A stretch of 64,000 bases of DNA from Apostichopus japonicus (lineage: Eukaryota; Echinodermata; Holothuroidea; Aspidochirotida; Stichopodidae). Positions 28,691 to 43,172 of the stretch are shown here, in pieces (position 1 is the first letter of the stretch; the number at the start of each line of letters is the position of its first letter). A program made the position numbers and the translations under genes. Below the pieces are notes generated by a model that was not told where the DNA came from, made no database searches, and saw nothing but the letters and a program-made list of their open reading frames with translations. The DNA is taken from positions 26,210,713-26,274,712 of the forward strand of contig NC_092574.1 in the NCBI RefSeq assembly GCF_037975245.1, in the 5' to 3' direction.

Positions 28691-31600
28691 GTCAATTAGA
28701 CAAATATATTCAAGTAAAGCTTCACAGCGGAAAATTCGGGAATCTTCAAGGTTGTGAATTATTTCTCGTCAAATAGAAAGACAATTTTGTATTTTATAGG
28801 AACTACAGCCTAAATAACTCCGGGTTTGGTGATTACACGTTTCAGAAAGGCCTTCAACGGTTCTTTGTTGGTGTTAATATATGATATTGCTCCAATTGGA
28901 TCCGTCACCTTTCGTAAAAAGCCCTGTACGTAAAATTGTCACTAATAATGAGATTTTCTCTCACGTAGATCGCTAGAGAAGTATTCTTGTAAAATTTGAA
29001 GGACTGGTTTAATGGAAGTCTGCACCCTTTGTGAAATGTTTCTCCACATTTTGTTTCTTCTTAATTTTTTTATAGGTGATAAATAAAACATATTAAATTA
29101 TCAGACAGTGGATTGAGTTCATTTTTATACTTTGGTATAACAAATTTGTATCCTTTTTGACGTCATAGCGAGCCATCTACATAAATATAATTCAATCGCT
29201 CGCACCGTAGATTGAAATACAGTCTGACATGAAAACTAATTATTAACTTAATTGACCTGTTTGCTTGAATGTATCCTTTCACTGTTTAGTAGAGCTGCCT
29301 AGCACAGCCAGACACGAATCTATATATATAAGGTATATGTACCTTTCGGAACGTTCAAAATACATGAATACAGTGACATGAAGATCGGAATATCCCAAAT
29401 GTTTTCGACAATAATGGTCTCAGTTGTATTGACTACTTCTGGGAAATTACACAGAGTGGGTAAAAGATACATATTGTATCTAGAGAAGTTTTTTTAGTCT
29501 ACAGAAATTACATCACAAGTGATGAAATCCGACAGAAACGTCAAAGGTTTAAAAATATGATATTAAATGTGTGGGACACATTTTTGACACGTTATAGGTG
29601 TACCATTTAGTCGTGTATTTGAAGCAGCGAAATTGTTGTAACTGAAGATCCATTAGCTAATCGAGGAGTTTATAAATTCAAATATTATATGAACGTTACT
29701 TGGTCAGAGTGACACAAAATATCAACTCAACGCAAGCTTTAAGGCAACATGGTAATAAAAAACAACCACAAAAACAAAAATAACTTCAGAAATAACGTTT
29801 ATCAGTATTAATTACTCAAAGTTTGCATTAAAAGATAACATAATGGCAATAGAAAATATAGACATAGCTAGGGATTAGAACAGAACCAATAGGATTGACA
29901 AATGCACTAGACTTGTTAAAGTATTGCAAGTCTAAGCTGACACTTCTATCTTTAAGGTCAAAGGTCAATCCTGTGTACTAGCCTACCTTCTTCAGTAAAG
30001 TGTAGAATATTCTGTGTTGTTTCTTACTTTTGACTTAAAACAAATTTACTTATTAACAGAAGAGTTTATTTGTCTGTTTGTCTTTGGTAAACAAGCGTTG
30101 GGGTTAACTACAACATGCTAAACTAGGTGTATTCCGGATTCATCAACAAAAACAAAGCATGCGTCGTATTGTATGCTTAGATCGTGGAACCATTACCTCA
30201 TCGGAAGCAGGGAGGTAGACACAGGAGGGGTATGGAGGCCTTATGTCGTTAGTGTACGACTATTTTCTGTTCTTTTATTTTCGATTTAACAAAGGGAATG
30301 GAGATTATCTCCTTCCATTATTGCACCTTCCTTTTAATCAAGATATGTTGAAATATCTATGAATCGCCCTGGCAACATCGCATGAAACACTTCAAATGCT
30401 TCCCTTTTTTAAATATTTTTCTAATCGAAGATGAAACATCATGAAAGTTTTCTTCAACGTTCTTACTCGAATGATATCAAACCAGCTTTACAGAGCACAT
30501 TCATAATAACGTAACAGACGTAGTATTATACGTGTGGCAATAATCGATCACCATGAATGATGGTTATACTGTATGGGTTATATAACCTGCCATGTAACCA
30601 AAAGAGATTTATATATTTATTAAACCGAAGCTAGCTTTCACTCTCTAACCTTTCGAAGTTTTCACACACAAGTTCTTACATTGACAAATTCATAACAAAA
30701 CACATTTTATCTTCTAATAATCTTCCTTCATTATCAACGAATAATAATATATGTTTTGAACTAGCCAAACGCTATACCTTCCTCTCCGTCGCGTTTCCCG
30801 TAGAATTTACTGACGATCTAACATCGTCTTTAAACGCTCTACAAATCAAACAAATATATATTTTCCACTCACCATATTTTCGCCGTGCTTCTACAGTCCT
30901 AAAACTTCCAACCGTTCCAGAAGTGGTATACTACGACTAATTTCTCTCGATTTACGTTACTGTAGCCTTGGTTCTCCACACAAATCCCCCGTAACGGTAA
31001 GTGTTTGTCTACACATGCACAATAGCAAGGCTTGAATAAGAGTCGAGCTGTTGACGGAGAGATTGAGGGCTCTGTCCAGCGTGCATTCAACATCCAATAT
31101 TTGGTTTTGTACACCGATACGCGCAGTAGCTTTTATGATGTCCTCAGAAAGAAACCTGCAAAGTACAGCGTGTACGGTAGTGTGAGATTCAAAACTTAAC
31201 ACATTCTGCATGGCAAGGGACAATAGGGAGAAAGTCTCGTTTTTGAATAGAATGAAAAAGAATGAATAGAATGTGTATGATGCTGTTTAATAATGATTGC
31301 TTCTATATATATAAATAAATATATTTGTGTATTTTCTCCTTCGTGCTGAGTTTTTGAGAGGCTCGGATTAGCATTGCCTGTGATAAATTAATGAAACTTT
31401 CCACGGTATATGTAAGCTTAAGACTAACATTACTGAGAACAGCATCAGACTACAAATGCAAAAATAATCTAGACACGACCAAGATAAGTTTGAGGGCTAT
31501 ATTGTTGGTCTTGCTAAACTAAGAAACTTCGCATTTTGATGTGAAAGTGAGTGACGATATGTGGTTGCAAACGCACACATACAGTATGTACATCGAGAGA

Positions 31601-31707
31601 AATTAGCTATGCTTAGCTACATTTTCGGCTATATATAAAATTCAATATGAGTACGGTAGTAGTAACTTTTGAAGGTGAAAAGCGAATGTTTCATGGACTC
31701 CTCAAGG
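28691..31707. other. Non-coding, one unrecognised open frame
   Basis: No known domain. Minus-strand 30957-31223 is open for 88 codons, starts MSLAMQNVLSFESH and is less AT-rich than its surroundings. I recognise no family, and an overlapping minus-strand frame at 30899-31114 is equally open, which argues for chance. A CRE octamer is at 29158-29165. Confidence 0.4.
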
Positions 31708-31800
31708 GTTTTAGAGTGGCAGGGCAAGACACCGTGGATCCATGGTCGTTTTAGAGTGGTGGGGCTAGACACCGTGGATCCATTGTCGTTTTAGAGGGGC
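31708..31800. repeat. 40-bp tandem repeat, two copies plus a partial
   Basis: Starts at 31708, 31748 and 31788. The unit begins GTTTTAGAGTGG and ends ACACCGTGGATCCATKGTC. The third copy breaks off after about 12 bases. Confidence 0.92.
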
Positions 31801-32934
31801 TTAATTGGCCGTTACCGATTTGCGTCCACATGATTCATGTAAAGGAAGGCGTTTCTTCATCGCTACCGTTGGTACACATTGATATGATTGAGCCTGGGTG
31901 TTAAGATGCGAAGTGGTACTATGTTTTGCGGCTTTTGAATTATATTCATGTTGAATATTTTCGTCGAGTGTTTAGATTAATCTATGGCTGACCTAACTTT
32001 CATTTGATGAGGCATATGCTCCATCCGCCACACCCGTTTCGCACTTGCTTCTTGGATTATAAAGTGACAAATATACCAAAATATCGGTCAAGAAACATAT
32101 TGAGCTTTGATTAATATTTTGTGAATTTTTAGAAAGTGGAACTAAGATGGACCAATAACTTTATTGCTTTCACGTCAACGTGAACAAAGTCAACAAAACG
32201 AATTTATTTGACTGCAGTCAGCACTGTGTTATTTCACGCAATGTACTGCAGTGAAACTCTTTTCTTACAGTAACATAGTAAGAAACGGAACAGGAATTCT
32301 AGCAATTTAAATACCCACCATACATCCATCAGTGTCTGCGTAATAAACAGCATGAATGTCATCATTACAAAATCTCATTGCGTGAGTGATAACAAGTCAT
32401 TGGACGCCTCATCTGCCATCACGTGTCAGGTATGAAACCGTATGAAAACATGCACTAAAGGACTAGGAGTACAGTACGAAATATCAGACTGATATTCATA
32501 ACGGACCAATTCCGCGAAAATATTGTAAGTCCCACATTTCTGTCACGACTGGAAAGGAGATTGATTGGAAGCCCGGCATGGGCATCATATGTTATGACTT
32601 TTAGAGTTGTAGCTGGAATATTAGCCAGCTTTTACTCCCGACCTTGTGGGTATGGTCATTAATGTCTTTAGTGTAAATTACAACTGCACATATAGTGCTC
32701 CTCTCTAGAAGAACGTTGTGAACGTGCCACGCAATTAGTGCTACATAATCCAATTGGTGATTATGCTTAAGGATTCCATAACTGTGACGAAACTCAAGAA
32801 CATTTTTTTTCTCACTAATTGACGCTTTAATTAGGTTGTCTATTGTCCTACTCTAGCTGACGTCACAGTCCACACACAAGGTGAAATTTCGCCAACTTCA
32901 TGTTACCGTATAGCGTGCTTAGCAATTACAGTAT

Positions 32935-32948
32935 GTTGCCATAGCAAC
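32935..32948. promoter_or_regulatory. Perfect palindromic RFX X-box
   Basis: GTTGCCATAGCAAC fits the GTNRCC-N(0-3)-RGYAAC consensus with a 2-bp spacer and is symmetrical apart from the spacer. RFX factors use such sites in promoters of ciliary and some neuronal genes. A CRE octamer lies 77 bp away. No adjacent gene start is seen, so this is a motif match only. Confidence 0.35.
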
Positions 32949-33395
32949 ATAATTATATTTCCACGTTTTCTCATACTGTCTAAATTATTTTTCACTTCAT
33001 TTGTTCAAAACATAAAAAAACAGACATCCAAAAAGGTACTTGTTCAAAACAAATTCAAAACACAAACATTTATATTTCCGTTTCGTATTTTGAACGATAA
33101 CTCCTACTGTTGAAGTGTTTGTCTTCATTTAAAAACAAATGCTTGTTTGCGGTTTTTTCCTTGTTCAATTTAATATTATTTTCAAAAGTTATAAGAGCAG
33201 TTAAGTTGCAAATATTTATCTTACCTTGAATAATTATGTAAAAATTGACATTTATATAAGGGGTGATGTTATGTCGTTATTTGTGTGTTTGTTTATAGAG
33301 GCTTATACATGAAAGTCTCTGCAATAAACAAAATGCTTTTTAGTATTCCGGAAATGGAATAGTATAGACCAGTAAATTATAAGGGAAATCGATTT

Positions 33396-33423
33396 AGAGA
33401 GAGAGAGAGAGGGGGGGGGGGGG
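33396..33423. repeat. (GA)n followed by (G)n
   Basis: About seven GA units run directly into 13 G residues, a purine-only tract of about 28 bases able to form triplex or G-rich structures. Confidence 0.85.
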
Positions 33424-35522
33424 ACATGGTGGATTAATTATTGTAGTGTTTTACGGTCTCGGCTGTCATGTATTCAAGAACACATCTGAGAGGTACCAAC
33501 CAATATCTCATCAGAAATTGTTTCTTCATATCCAAATACTAATCATACATGAATGATTTCTACGTATTGTAAATCGTTCCGAAAATTTATGTCGTAAATG
33601 TTAATGTTTGAATAATGAATGTTATGTTGTCTTCCATCAGCAAGACAAGAGTAAACAAACAATACTGCAAAGAGTCGACTCCGCCTCATTTGGTATATCG
33701 TACATATAGCTGTTGGATTCATCTACCTTAATGACAAAACTTTATGAAACATGTGATTAATTGATATGCATTCTAGGTTTCAAATATAAATATCAGAGAA
33801 TCCTCTAACGTAAACAACATGTGGTTATCATACCTCACCTACTGGAAAATTGATACATTATTTATTACCCCTTTTATTAGTTTTCAAACAAGACCACGAG
33901 TTAGTCACTCCAAGATGAATCCTATTCGCCTAAAAAGAGAGAACCACTATATAGCGAGGCTAACAACTGAAGTGTCCTTAGTTAAGGTTTTAAGAGACGA
34001 AAATGCAATCGGAACACCAGATCCAGTCTTCATTCTATAAGCATTTGTTAAGTGTCTCCCCGGGGTAAAGGTTCTCAGGACTTGCTGAAGGAAAGCCAGT
34101 GACGATGGCTGGTTAGTTAATCATTCTGTCAATGACGAGAATTGGCATAGCCAGGGGTATAAGAAGCACTTTGCGATTTGCCTTCTAGTTTACAAAGCTC
34201 AAGTGAATGTGATCCCTGGAGTTTAGTGTTATTGCTTTCATATTTGATAAAGCACGTTAGAGAATTAATATCTATTTGTTTCCAGATCATGTGTATATAG
34301 AACAGCACGTAGGCTATAAAAAAAAAGTCGAGATATTTCATTAGTGTAAAATATTTAATTTCATCCAACTTCATAAAGCCATATTAATAACACGTTTCGT
34401 TTCAATATACACAGCAAGATCAATTCATATTTTTTTTTCTTCAATAGCATACGACCATGTCACATTTAACGTTCTTGATATATAGACGCAATTCAAAAGC
34501 ACGATTGACAAAACATGTGTAAAAAAAGTCACTCAAATAAACCACGATTCAAAATTTGAAACTTGTACACATATCCTTAATATTGGTATGGTCACGTTTG
34601 TCACAGAAAGGCAATAGAATCTCAAGTATCAATAGTCTAATAAGAACGTATATGAAGCTTTTGTATACATTCTTCCCTTCTAATGTAACTGTATATATCT
34701 ATTACAAGGTCGTTCTTAGTTGAACTCTTGGGGGACATTTCGTCAGTTAATCTTGTCTCTTAGCTTTTCAATCAACTCTCAATTTGATAGTCACTATTTG
34801 CAATGACGCGTGACTTAACCAGTTGTGTAGTTGAAATCGTCGCATCATTCTATATACTGTCATCTTTCCGATATGCTATATAGAATTTTGTTTGTAAAAT
34901 GTCAAACAGTTTCGGTTCATTACATCAGCCATGAGATATGGTTATCTATAACATCTGTTTAAGTCAATGAGACATAGAAGGTGACAAAACAATAATGGAA
35001 ATATTATCTAAATAAACAAAGAGATTCATTGTCAAGATTTAAATCGTATGATCTTCGTCCAAGCTCACCTATACCTTAGACTTATTCACTGCTAATTTGA
35101 AAACAAATGTAAGAATATATAAGTGGAGAAATGCTGGTGTTTAAAAGCGATTAATAAACATAATTTTACTTTTTTGAACTAGCCAATGAAATATCCTACC
35201 CACCACTCCTTCCCAGTCAATTGTGCTAGGCAATAGTCATAACGGTTGGTCTCAACAAAACTATCGGTCTCAATTTCGAACTACGTTGTACATACGTTCG
35301 TGATAATACCACATCCATCCTTGTTCACCAAATAGTAACTTCAGCATTAACAGTACGTTGTAGACCATCTATTAACTCATCCATATACCTGTTATGCAAA
35401 ACAAATAAATGTATTCTGCCAGGTTCTTAATCGATAATGCTGGTCCAGCAGTTTAATCCTTATATCTGACATAAATGAGATTTTACTATAATTGATTGGC
35501 GGTATATCTTGACTAGCCTATC

Positions 35523-35525
<3 letters not shown>

Positions 35526-35581
<56 letters not shown>
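35526..35581. repeat. (TA)n microsatellite, ~56 bp
   Basis: An uninterrupted alternating T and A run. Confidence 0.95.
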
Positions 35582-35586
<5 letters not shown>

Positions 35587-38500
35587 AACAGATAATGTAT
35601 CGTTCACCAGTAGACCGAATGCTATCATTATCGTAAATGAGCTGAACATTTCCTTCAGTTCTTCAGTGTTCATTGGTTTCACAGGTTGTACACAGGTATC
35701 ACATACGTTCACATATTATATATGTGATTGCATATTGCCGCATGATCTGATTATTTTATGCTATGTATTTGCTAAGTATAACTGAAATGTGAAAGCACTT
35801 TGTTGTATTTCATACCTCTTAGTACCTCACTATGGTATAAGAAACATTTACGAGTACATAAGCAGAAGCTAGTACTTTTGAGTTACGAAATACATCATTC
35901 GAATAATTTAGCAATGGTAATATTCCCATGGTCCCAATAAAACGAGTGGACCTTGAGAGGTGAAGTGAACTGGTCGAGTTTCATCGAACATTTGAGAACG
36001 TCTTGGTTCATGTTAATGAAAAGCAGTAAACGTATTTGAATGACGTTCTCATCTTTCACGATCTCTACAAATAACGGTATTTGATTGATTTCGACATCAT
36101 TATACAATATATGTATTGGAATTCTTGCGTATTATACTGAACTGGTAGGCAATATGCTCAAATTTGCATTTATTTTTACTAAATTATGAACTAAATAGTT
36201 ATTTCATATCATTAATGAAAAAGGGTACACGGGAACTTTTTTACTCCATATATATTTGCATATTTGCTGTTTTAAGGAATGGAATGTAAAGAAAAGTTTC
36301 ATTTACCAGAAGGTGGAATAGATTGTATTTTCTCAACAGAAAATCAACTCTATATCAGGATAACGTGCAATATATCGTACTTAGAATATAAAGTTGAGAG
36401 ACTTTATAACAAATGAATATAAAACACCATGTCAGTCTACTACGCATAACTGTAAATAACGGATAACTTACCAATTATCACAAACAGTACATATCTTAAT
36501 AAATGAAATTAGAACACAATATTTCAAAAATAAAAATAGTTCATTGTACCAATATTTGTCTATATGAAGCATCTCTCATCACCCAAATCGGTCAATCAGC
36601 GGGTTGTTAACCTTAACGTTTAAATAACTGGCATTATTGTTGTTCTGATTATTTCATATGCTCATCAGGTTACAAGAATAATAACTTGATACCGTATGCA
36701 ATATATTATACAGCTTTAGCCTATATGTTAATTGTTTTATTTGATGTGAAGAGTACACGAGATTCCTTGTTCCAATTTAACATCAATGCAACAAATTGTT
36801 CCTAATATATTTTGTTTCGTCCACTTTTGCATTCCAGAGCCAATAAGAGAATGTAGAGCAACAGTCATGGCTCTACTTAAATGTTTCAGAGTGAAAGACA
36901 GAAATTGGCCAGAATGACAGCCTATAGCTCTTGAGTTGAGCGTTCGTCGAGATCTATAACACAAAAAGAGAAAACAATTATGCCAGGCGCACGAAGTAAG
37001 CTCACATTTTAAGAACCTGCACTTTTTTCTCTCTCAACATATATAGCAGACTGTCCCTGGAAAGCTAAAAGGTTGAATTTACATTGATTTGCCTAAAGTA
37101 CTCTCGCAATCCAATTACGGTACCACGCGACCCTGTCTTGACTGAGAAAACTTACACCTTTAATTTAAGTATAGGCTAGAAACTCTATCTCTACAATTCT
37201 AACAAAGACCGTAGGAAGATAGATCAAAATGATTGCATTTCGTAAATATATTGACAAAACGTAGAGAAACGAAACTGAATACTTATGTCAATACCATTGC
37301 CTAAAGCTGAAGTTCCTTATGTTCGGCGTCTTGAGTGTGCATTCTGAACTACATATAGCTAATCAGTGTTGGATGCATTACAGGCATCTTGTGTCCTTAT
37401 CAGATGTATGTGTGCTATTAATTAAATCACTTTCTGGAGAATTTAGGCTAACCCTTAAAAAACTTATAGGATAATAAATAGTTCAATGAAAGACTGAATA
37501 TATAATCATTTTCTATTGCATATGAATTTTTCATTTCCTTTAATACACGGAAGAAGATCATATTCGTTCTTTTCATATTGATATCAGTTGCTTTACGACA
37601 AACAAAACGTTAAGAATAACCTTGACGGGGAATTTAGAAAAACTTGTGTTACGAAAAATATCAAGAGGATGCGAAAAGTAGAATATGATTCATCTTACCG
37701 GTGTCATAGTATTCACTAATTATTAATATTTAAACTATTGTTTTTCCTTTCAATCAAATCGTACATATATTCAAACATACAAATAAACATACAATAATGA
37801 CCCTCGAAGTTGGTGTCAGAGGCGCAGAGTGGTGGGGGACAGAATGAGGGGGAGGTGGATGGTTATGTTTGCTCCTCCATTTTATGATGACATCAAGAGG
37901 GAGATGGAATGATAACTAAGCCGCACTGGTTTAGAATCGTAAGTAAATCCAAACGATACGGAGAGTTTATTTCAAAGCCACATGATTATGGATTTGTCTG
38001 CACCTCTTCGTCTGTTTTTGTTTCAAATTGTGAAGCGTTTTCTGGTAAACGATTTTCACAGACTCCTATTTCTAATCTCATCGGGTTGTCTGGCAGATAA
38101 ACAAATTCGTATACGGTGGTGCCCTAGGCTGAATAAGTACCCCACGAAAATGTGCATAAAAGGAAAGAAAACGATCATTTTCAACAGGTTTTCTTTGCAT
38201 TCAGTTTCTTACTTTGGTTCTTTATGACTTTTTAGATGTAGAAAGGCTAGTCAAGTAAACATATACATTTTTGAAAAAATATTCTTTTGCCCCAAGATTG
38301 GTTTAGCAATAGCTATCGGAACTGTTTTCTAAATCGTATCTTATTTCCATTTCCCTTTGTAGTTTCCATAAAGTGTATACGAAACGATACTGTTTGCCTA
38401 GCAGAGCGGATTATGTTGCGCATATAATTCAAGTAAAGACTAATGATATATTGTTTTAATTTATGATATTTACAGAAACGTTCCTCCCTCAGTGATGAGA

Positions 38501-41500
38501 AATAGGAAGAGAGCACGTTCGTCTATATCGTACTAGCCTATGAGCTGTCGCTTCTCATCAAAGCTTTACAACGACCAGTTTTTTTGGGCAAAAAACAAGA
38601 ACAAGAAAACCACATACTCACCACTGAAATTACACGGAAAATGACCGTAAAACATGACTTTGATTTATATGGCTAATAACAACCGAAAATTGATACCGCA
38701 ATCTGAACGTAAAATATAGCTAAAACTAATAAGTAAGAGGCAATGGACTCATCTAAAGATATTTTATGGGTTTATAAGTTAATATGCAAGATTGGAAATC
38801 TCCATAATGAAGATTGCCTTTAGCTTTCCCTTGTCGAGGTAAGCCATACGGATGTAAATGATTGGATTCGCATGAAGTTTCATAATGGAATTGGCAGAGT
38901 TTAGGAAGACGATGCTAAAGCGCATTAATCTAATGTAGCTTACAATTTAATAGTTAACATTAATACTAGTTGTTTTTAATTTTAATGACATGATTATGTC
39001 TGTCATTGGTTAATAAGTAACTAAAGTCGCTGGAAACACTGAATAGTATTATAAATCAAATATAATAAGAACTAATACTACATAATCTGCATTGTAAACA
39101 GAAGCAGATAAGAGTGGTGTACTAAGGAATTACGAAATAACCAAAATGACTATGCCGAGGGGAACTTTGTTATTATTATGATTTCCCTTACTTTTAGGGT
39201 ACGTTAATGCCTTTTTTGTTGAGCAGCTTGTTTCCTATGAAACAAACACGAAACTGTTTTAGAAGAAACAAACCCAACTACCATTAGCTAAATTCAATAT
39301 TATAAAATTTGTGTTTTATGTGTTTTGAATTGATTTTTATGAAGACCACCTTACTTCACATCAAAATATTTAAGCATATATGTTTTAACCACAATTATCC
39401 ATATAACCCAAGAACTAAATATTTCCTCTATCCATCATTCCAGCGTCAAGATATAACGGAAAGATTGTTTAAACCTATAAGATGTCATATACGCAGAGTA
39501 TAATATGTCCGACCTTATATCACTGAGCGATATTCTATACATGATGATATTGACCGTCCGTAGTGCACGCTCTTGAATGTAACCTGGGGGCATTGTCGAC
39601 ACCGATGCTGCTTCACATGGGTTGGTTAGACTGACATGATACAGGTCAATGTATTTTATAGGCCAAAGGAAAATATCAAGCACTGAGTCAAACTTGAACA
39701 CAATGAGGCGAAAAAGTTATCCCAGGTCATTATATAAATAGACTCTACTCTCTTTATGGTTGCAGGGAATTCATTTTCTCAAATCAAATTGAATCAAGAA
39801 GCAGATGATAATTTTGTTATCGAAAAGAGAATTTCTTTCCTTCGTGTATGCACAGTTGAAAGATATTGTTTTTTAACTTGAATCAATTAGAGCCTTTTAC
39901 CCTTTTGGCCTAGACTTATTGTCTCCTGATAAATACTGTTTGTCCAATGTATTGTGATGACCCCAAGAAAAAAATATTTATGTGACTGTAGTTATTTCTG
40001 CGTAGAACTAACAAACGCAAGAACTAACAAACGTTGCACATACATTAAATGCGTATCCTCCATAGTTTAGATTGATTGCCATTGAGTTTAAACAATGAAA
40101 TGTATATATATGTTTTAAAGTGCGCTGTCTTGAACTCATTTTCACATAAACGTCTCACACCGTGATAACATGAACCATACGGCAATACGGCAAAAACTTC
40201 TTAATGAATAATGTTTACATTATTTGATTACTTTTATGAGCATGTTTGTTATATGAACTATATACTTTAATTTCGAATGAACCATTTGACTGTCTGATAA
40301 TTTAGCTCTTTTTCTTGAAAAATGTTATTTACAAAATAACTAACCGTATCATTTACTTCAGGGAATTAGTTACTTTACGGCCAAAATATACGTCAACCAC
40401 TTCGCACCTTATATCATATTTGAAATTCCCACAGGCCAGTTATCGCGATAATTGGAAATTACGGATTATATGTATATTTGTGGAGACTGTTTACCATGGT
40501 AAACCGTTATCATCTGTGTTTTCAAGATATATCTTGCGCAAGGATAACTGAAGTATTAAGGGTCGATAAGATGGACTCCTTCAAGCAACGATGCTGCTGA
40601 TGACGTCAAAGCGCGAATTCGTACGGAATGAGCTTAAAATATTTATATTAATATCAGTTTATTTCTTTATTTTTGAATTATCAACACAGAGAAGCTCACG
40701 AGCCACATGGACATTGTCTGTTAAAGTTTTATGGCATCTCTTAAATGTCCTCGCTCTGACAACATAGTTAAAATATGTTTAGCTATTAGTCCAATGTAAA
40801 GGGAAAATGTTAAGTCATAAAATTCTATCATAAAATTTTGGAAAGTTACACTTCATATCTGTTGTAATGATTTTCTAGTTTTTCTATATAGTGCATCAAA
40901 AGTAATTTATTCTGACGTCATTGGTCCAATTCCAGTTTTTTTTTCAAAACCTTTCCTTGCTTATCAACATATGGAATGAGTAAAAGTGCATTATGACATC
41001 TTACTATAAGTCAACAATCATGTGTATGTTATTTGCAATTCTCAAGAAGACTAAAAATATGTCTTTAATTATCCCTATGAGCATAGCTCCGCCGGGAAGC
41101 TCCATCACTCTTGGTTTACAGCACTCCTGTGTTGAAAGAACTGTTCTTTATGTGAGACACACTGTGCCATTCCTCCCATACCAACTACATACATGTACAA
41201 GTATATACGAGACTGTCGTTCACTGCATAAGAATAACGCGAAAGGTATCATGCATTTAGTGGACTATGGAATACACAGACATGTTTAAACTTTAATTTTA
41301 AAAATTGAATTCACCATCCTCTTCCTTCTTATTACAGTAGCTCGTTATTAGAGGTATACCGTATCATGCTCCAAAAATTTATGTAATTTCTGTCATTCAA
41401 TCTTTGGCTGTTCATGGTGAGCATTAAGGGTTACAATATTTATTTTTATTGCCAATATGCTCTCTCCCCAATACACTGAGGGTAGATCGATAGAAATTCT

Positions 41501-42367
41501 TTGCGATGAATATCTTACGTTACATGTAGAACAATTAAGCTCTTCTCTTGGTATGTGAGAATGCAGATGTTCGTCTTCTTAAGATGATCGTTAATAGGGT
41601 TTAACCCTGAAGGTAAAATAAGATATGACTGTCACCATGAAATGATTTATGATTTCTGCAAGACGAATATCAAATGAAAGCGAAATTCGATATAACCATC
41701 ATGTTGAGTCGTATGTTGTGGGACAGAATTCAAATGTTGATGATAAAAACCGTCATAAAAACTGATAACAGTAATTTCATTGGACTACTTTTTCAAAACA
41801 ACTACTAATTAAGAACATTTGCGTGTCAAAGAGACGTTCATTTCAGTAATACGATAAGAAAATTACCATTGGTAGCGCACGTTTATTAACAATAATATTG
41901 TGAACATAAATGACATTTTAAGGGACAATAAAAATAACTCTTGGAATATCTAATAGCCACCGGGAAGAAAGTTTGGAGTGAAACGTGAATGCAGCTTGTA
42001 GGCTACGTACATTGAAGACAGAGCTAGGCAGTTATGATAAACTGTACTATACTATATACACACATTCTTCCAAATATTGTCCGTTCTCGATAAGATATAG
42101 TCATAATTCACAAAATTCATATCTTATTGGATAAGTCCTCAACATATCCGCACCCTGATCCCAATGACCCCCCCCCCCCACAAACAAGTTACAACAATTG
42201 TTGTTCTTGTTCTTTTGTTCTAGAGATACAAGATTGTCTAGTCACCTTTATGTAAACTGGTCCTTTGTGAAACGACATTGAACACCCGTTCTTGATGAGT
42301 TACTTACCGTTAAAGGTTTTTTAATGTGTCGATTGAAACTCGCGAAAACCTTCATTTACTGTTGATT
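35582..42367. other. Long non-coding stretch
   Basis: Mostly AT-rich single-copy-looking DNA. Two CRE octamers lie 312 bp apart (40601-40608, 40913-40920). A C run is at about 42170-42179. The frames at 37909-38227, 39435-39701 and 40993-41259 have no recognised domain. Confidence 0.45.
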
Positions 42368-42593
42368 CAGCGGATTCACACAGATATCACAGTAACTACT
42401 TTAATTCTGAACTGAGGATATGTGTAATCCCAACAAATTCCAACAACTGGATTTGTTGGAATTACACATATCCTCAGTTCTTACTGTAATCATAATAGCA
42501 CATGCTACCGATTTATAGCACGATCCAGTTTTTACTTTGGTACAAAGCTTCAAGATTTACAGTAGTAACTGTGTTCTCTGTGTGTATCGGGTG
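42368..42593. mobile_element. Foldback MITE, copy 1 (internally deleted)
   Basis: Outer ends CAGCGGATTCACACAG and, inverted, CACCCGATACACACAG pair with each other. The centre is a near-perfect hairpin: arms 42409-42438 and 42451-42480 match at 29 of 30 positions around a 12-nt loop. The right arm is long and the left arm has lost about 70 bp compared with copy 2. It shares GTAGCATGTGCTATT and the inner hairpin with copy 2 at 46279-46560. No clear target duplication. No coding capacity. Confidence 0.82.
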
Positions 42594-43115
42594 GTGGAAC
42601 GTAACATTGATAGTTGAAGCCATTTCGTACAGACCAAGCTATTGGTAGACAGTATTGATACTTTCTATATATAATATTTTAGTCTAAGTATTATCAGTGG
42701 TAGAATGACCAACTTTACGCCACAAAGTGTCGACCATATAAATAAACTAATTAGCTCCAAGAAGAGGAAATCTTGCCTTCAAGTATTTGAAATCGCTCAT
42801 GTTAAAGTGATTACGTGCGTACTCAAAAAAGGAAGAAACATAATATCATGTATGTTGTCATGTTTACCTGCATGTTTTAATGTACCACTGGTGTTGGTCA
42901 TGCATGAAATATGGCATTTGATGACGGAAACTGACAATGATAGTTGTTAAAACTAACGGCAACGGCATAAAAACGGTTAAATTTGACAGCATTTTTGAAG
43001 AAAAAACCCCGATTCTCTTTATAAGAGCTAAACTACGCCTAGATGTGGGTTTAGTAATGAAAATGCAAACTAAACAATGACGGTGTCACAAATGCATGAT
43101 ATAGAAGTTTTAGGT
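42594..43115. other. Non-coding, nothing recognised
   Basis: A plus-strand frame (42705-42950) has no recognised domain. Confidence 0.4.
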
Positions 43116-43172
43116 TTAGAATCCAACTTTGATATTAAAATGTTGAATTGGAAGCCACCCGACATATTGATG
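43116..43172 (+). mobile_element. SINE body fragment
   Basis: GTTGAATTGGAAGCCA and flanking bases match the body of the SINE at 4806-5095 (about 4958-5010) in the same orientation. The tRNA-like head and the tail are not recognisable here, so it is a truncated or old copy. Confidence 0.7.

Larger units (their letters stand above)
31801..35525. other. Non-coding with an X-box, a CRE and a GA/G tract
   Basis: No exon recognised. It holds a CRE octamer (32858-32865), an RFX-type palindrome (32935-32948) and a (GA)n-(G)n tract at 33396-33423. Confidence 0.45.

Noticed and set aside
31708-31800. CRISPR-like repeat because units begin GTTTTAGAG
   Set aside because: The 40-bp units are directly adjacent with no spacers, in a eukaryotic context; the resemblance is chance.
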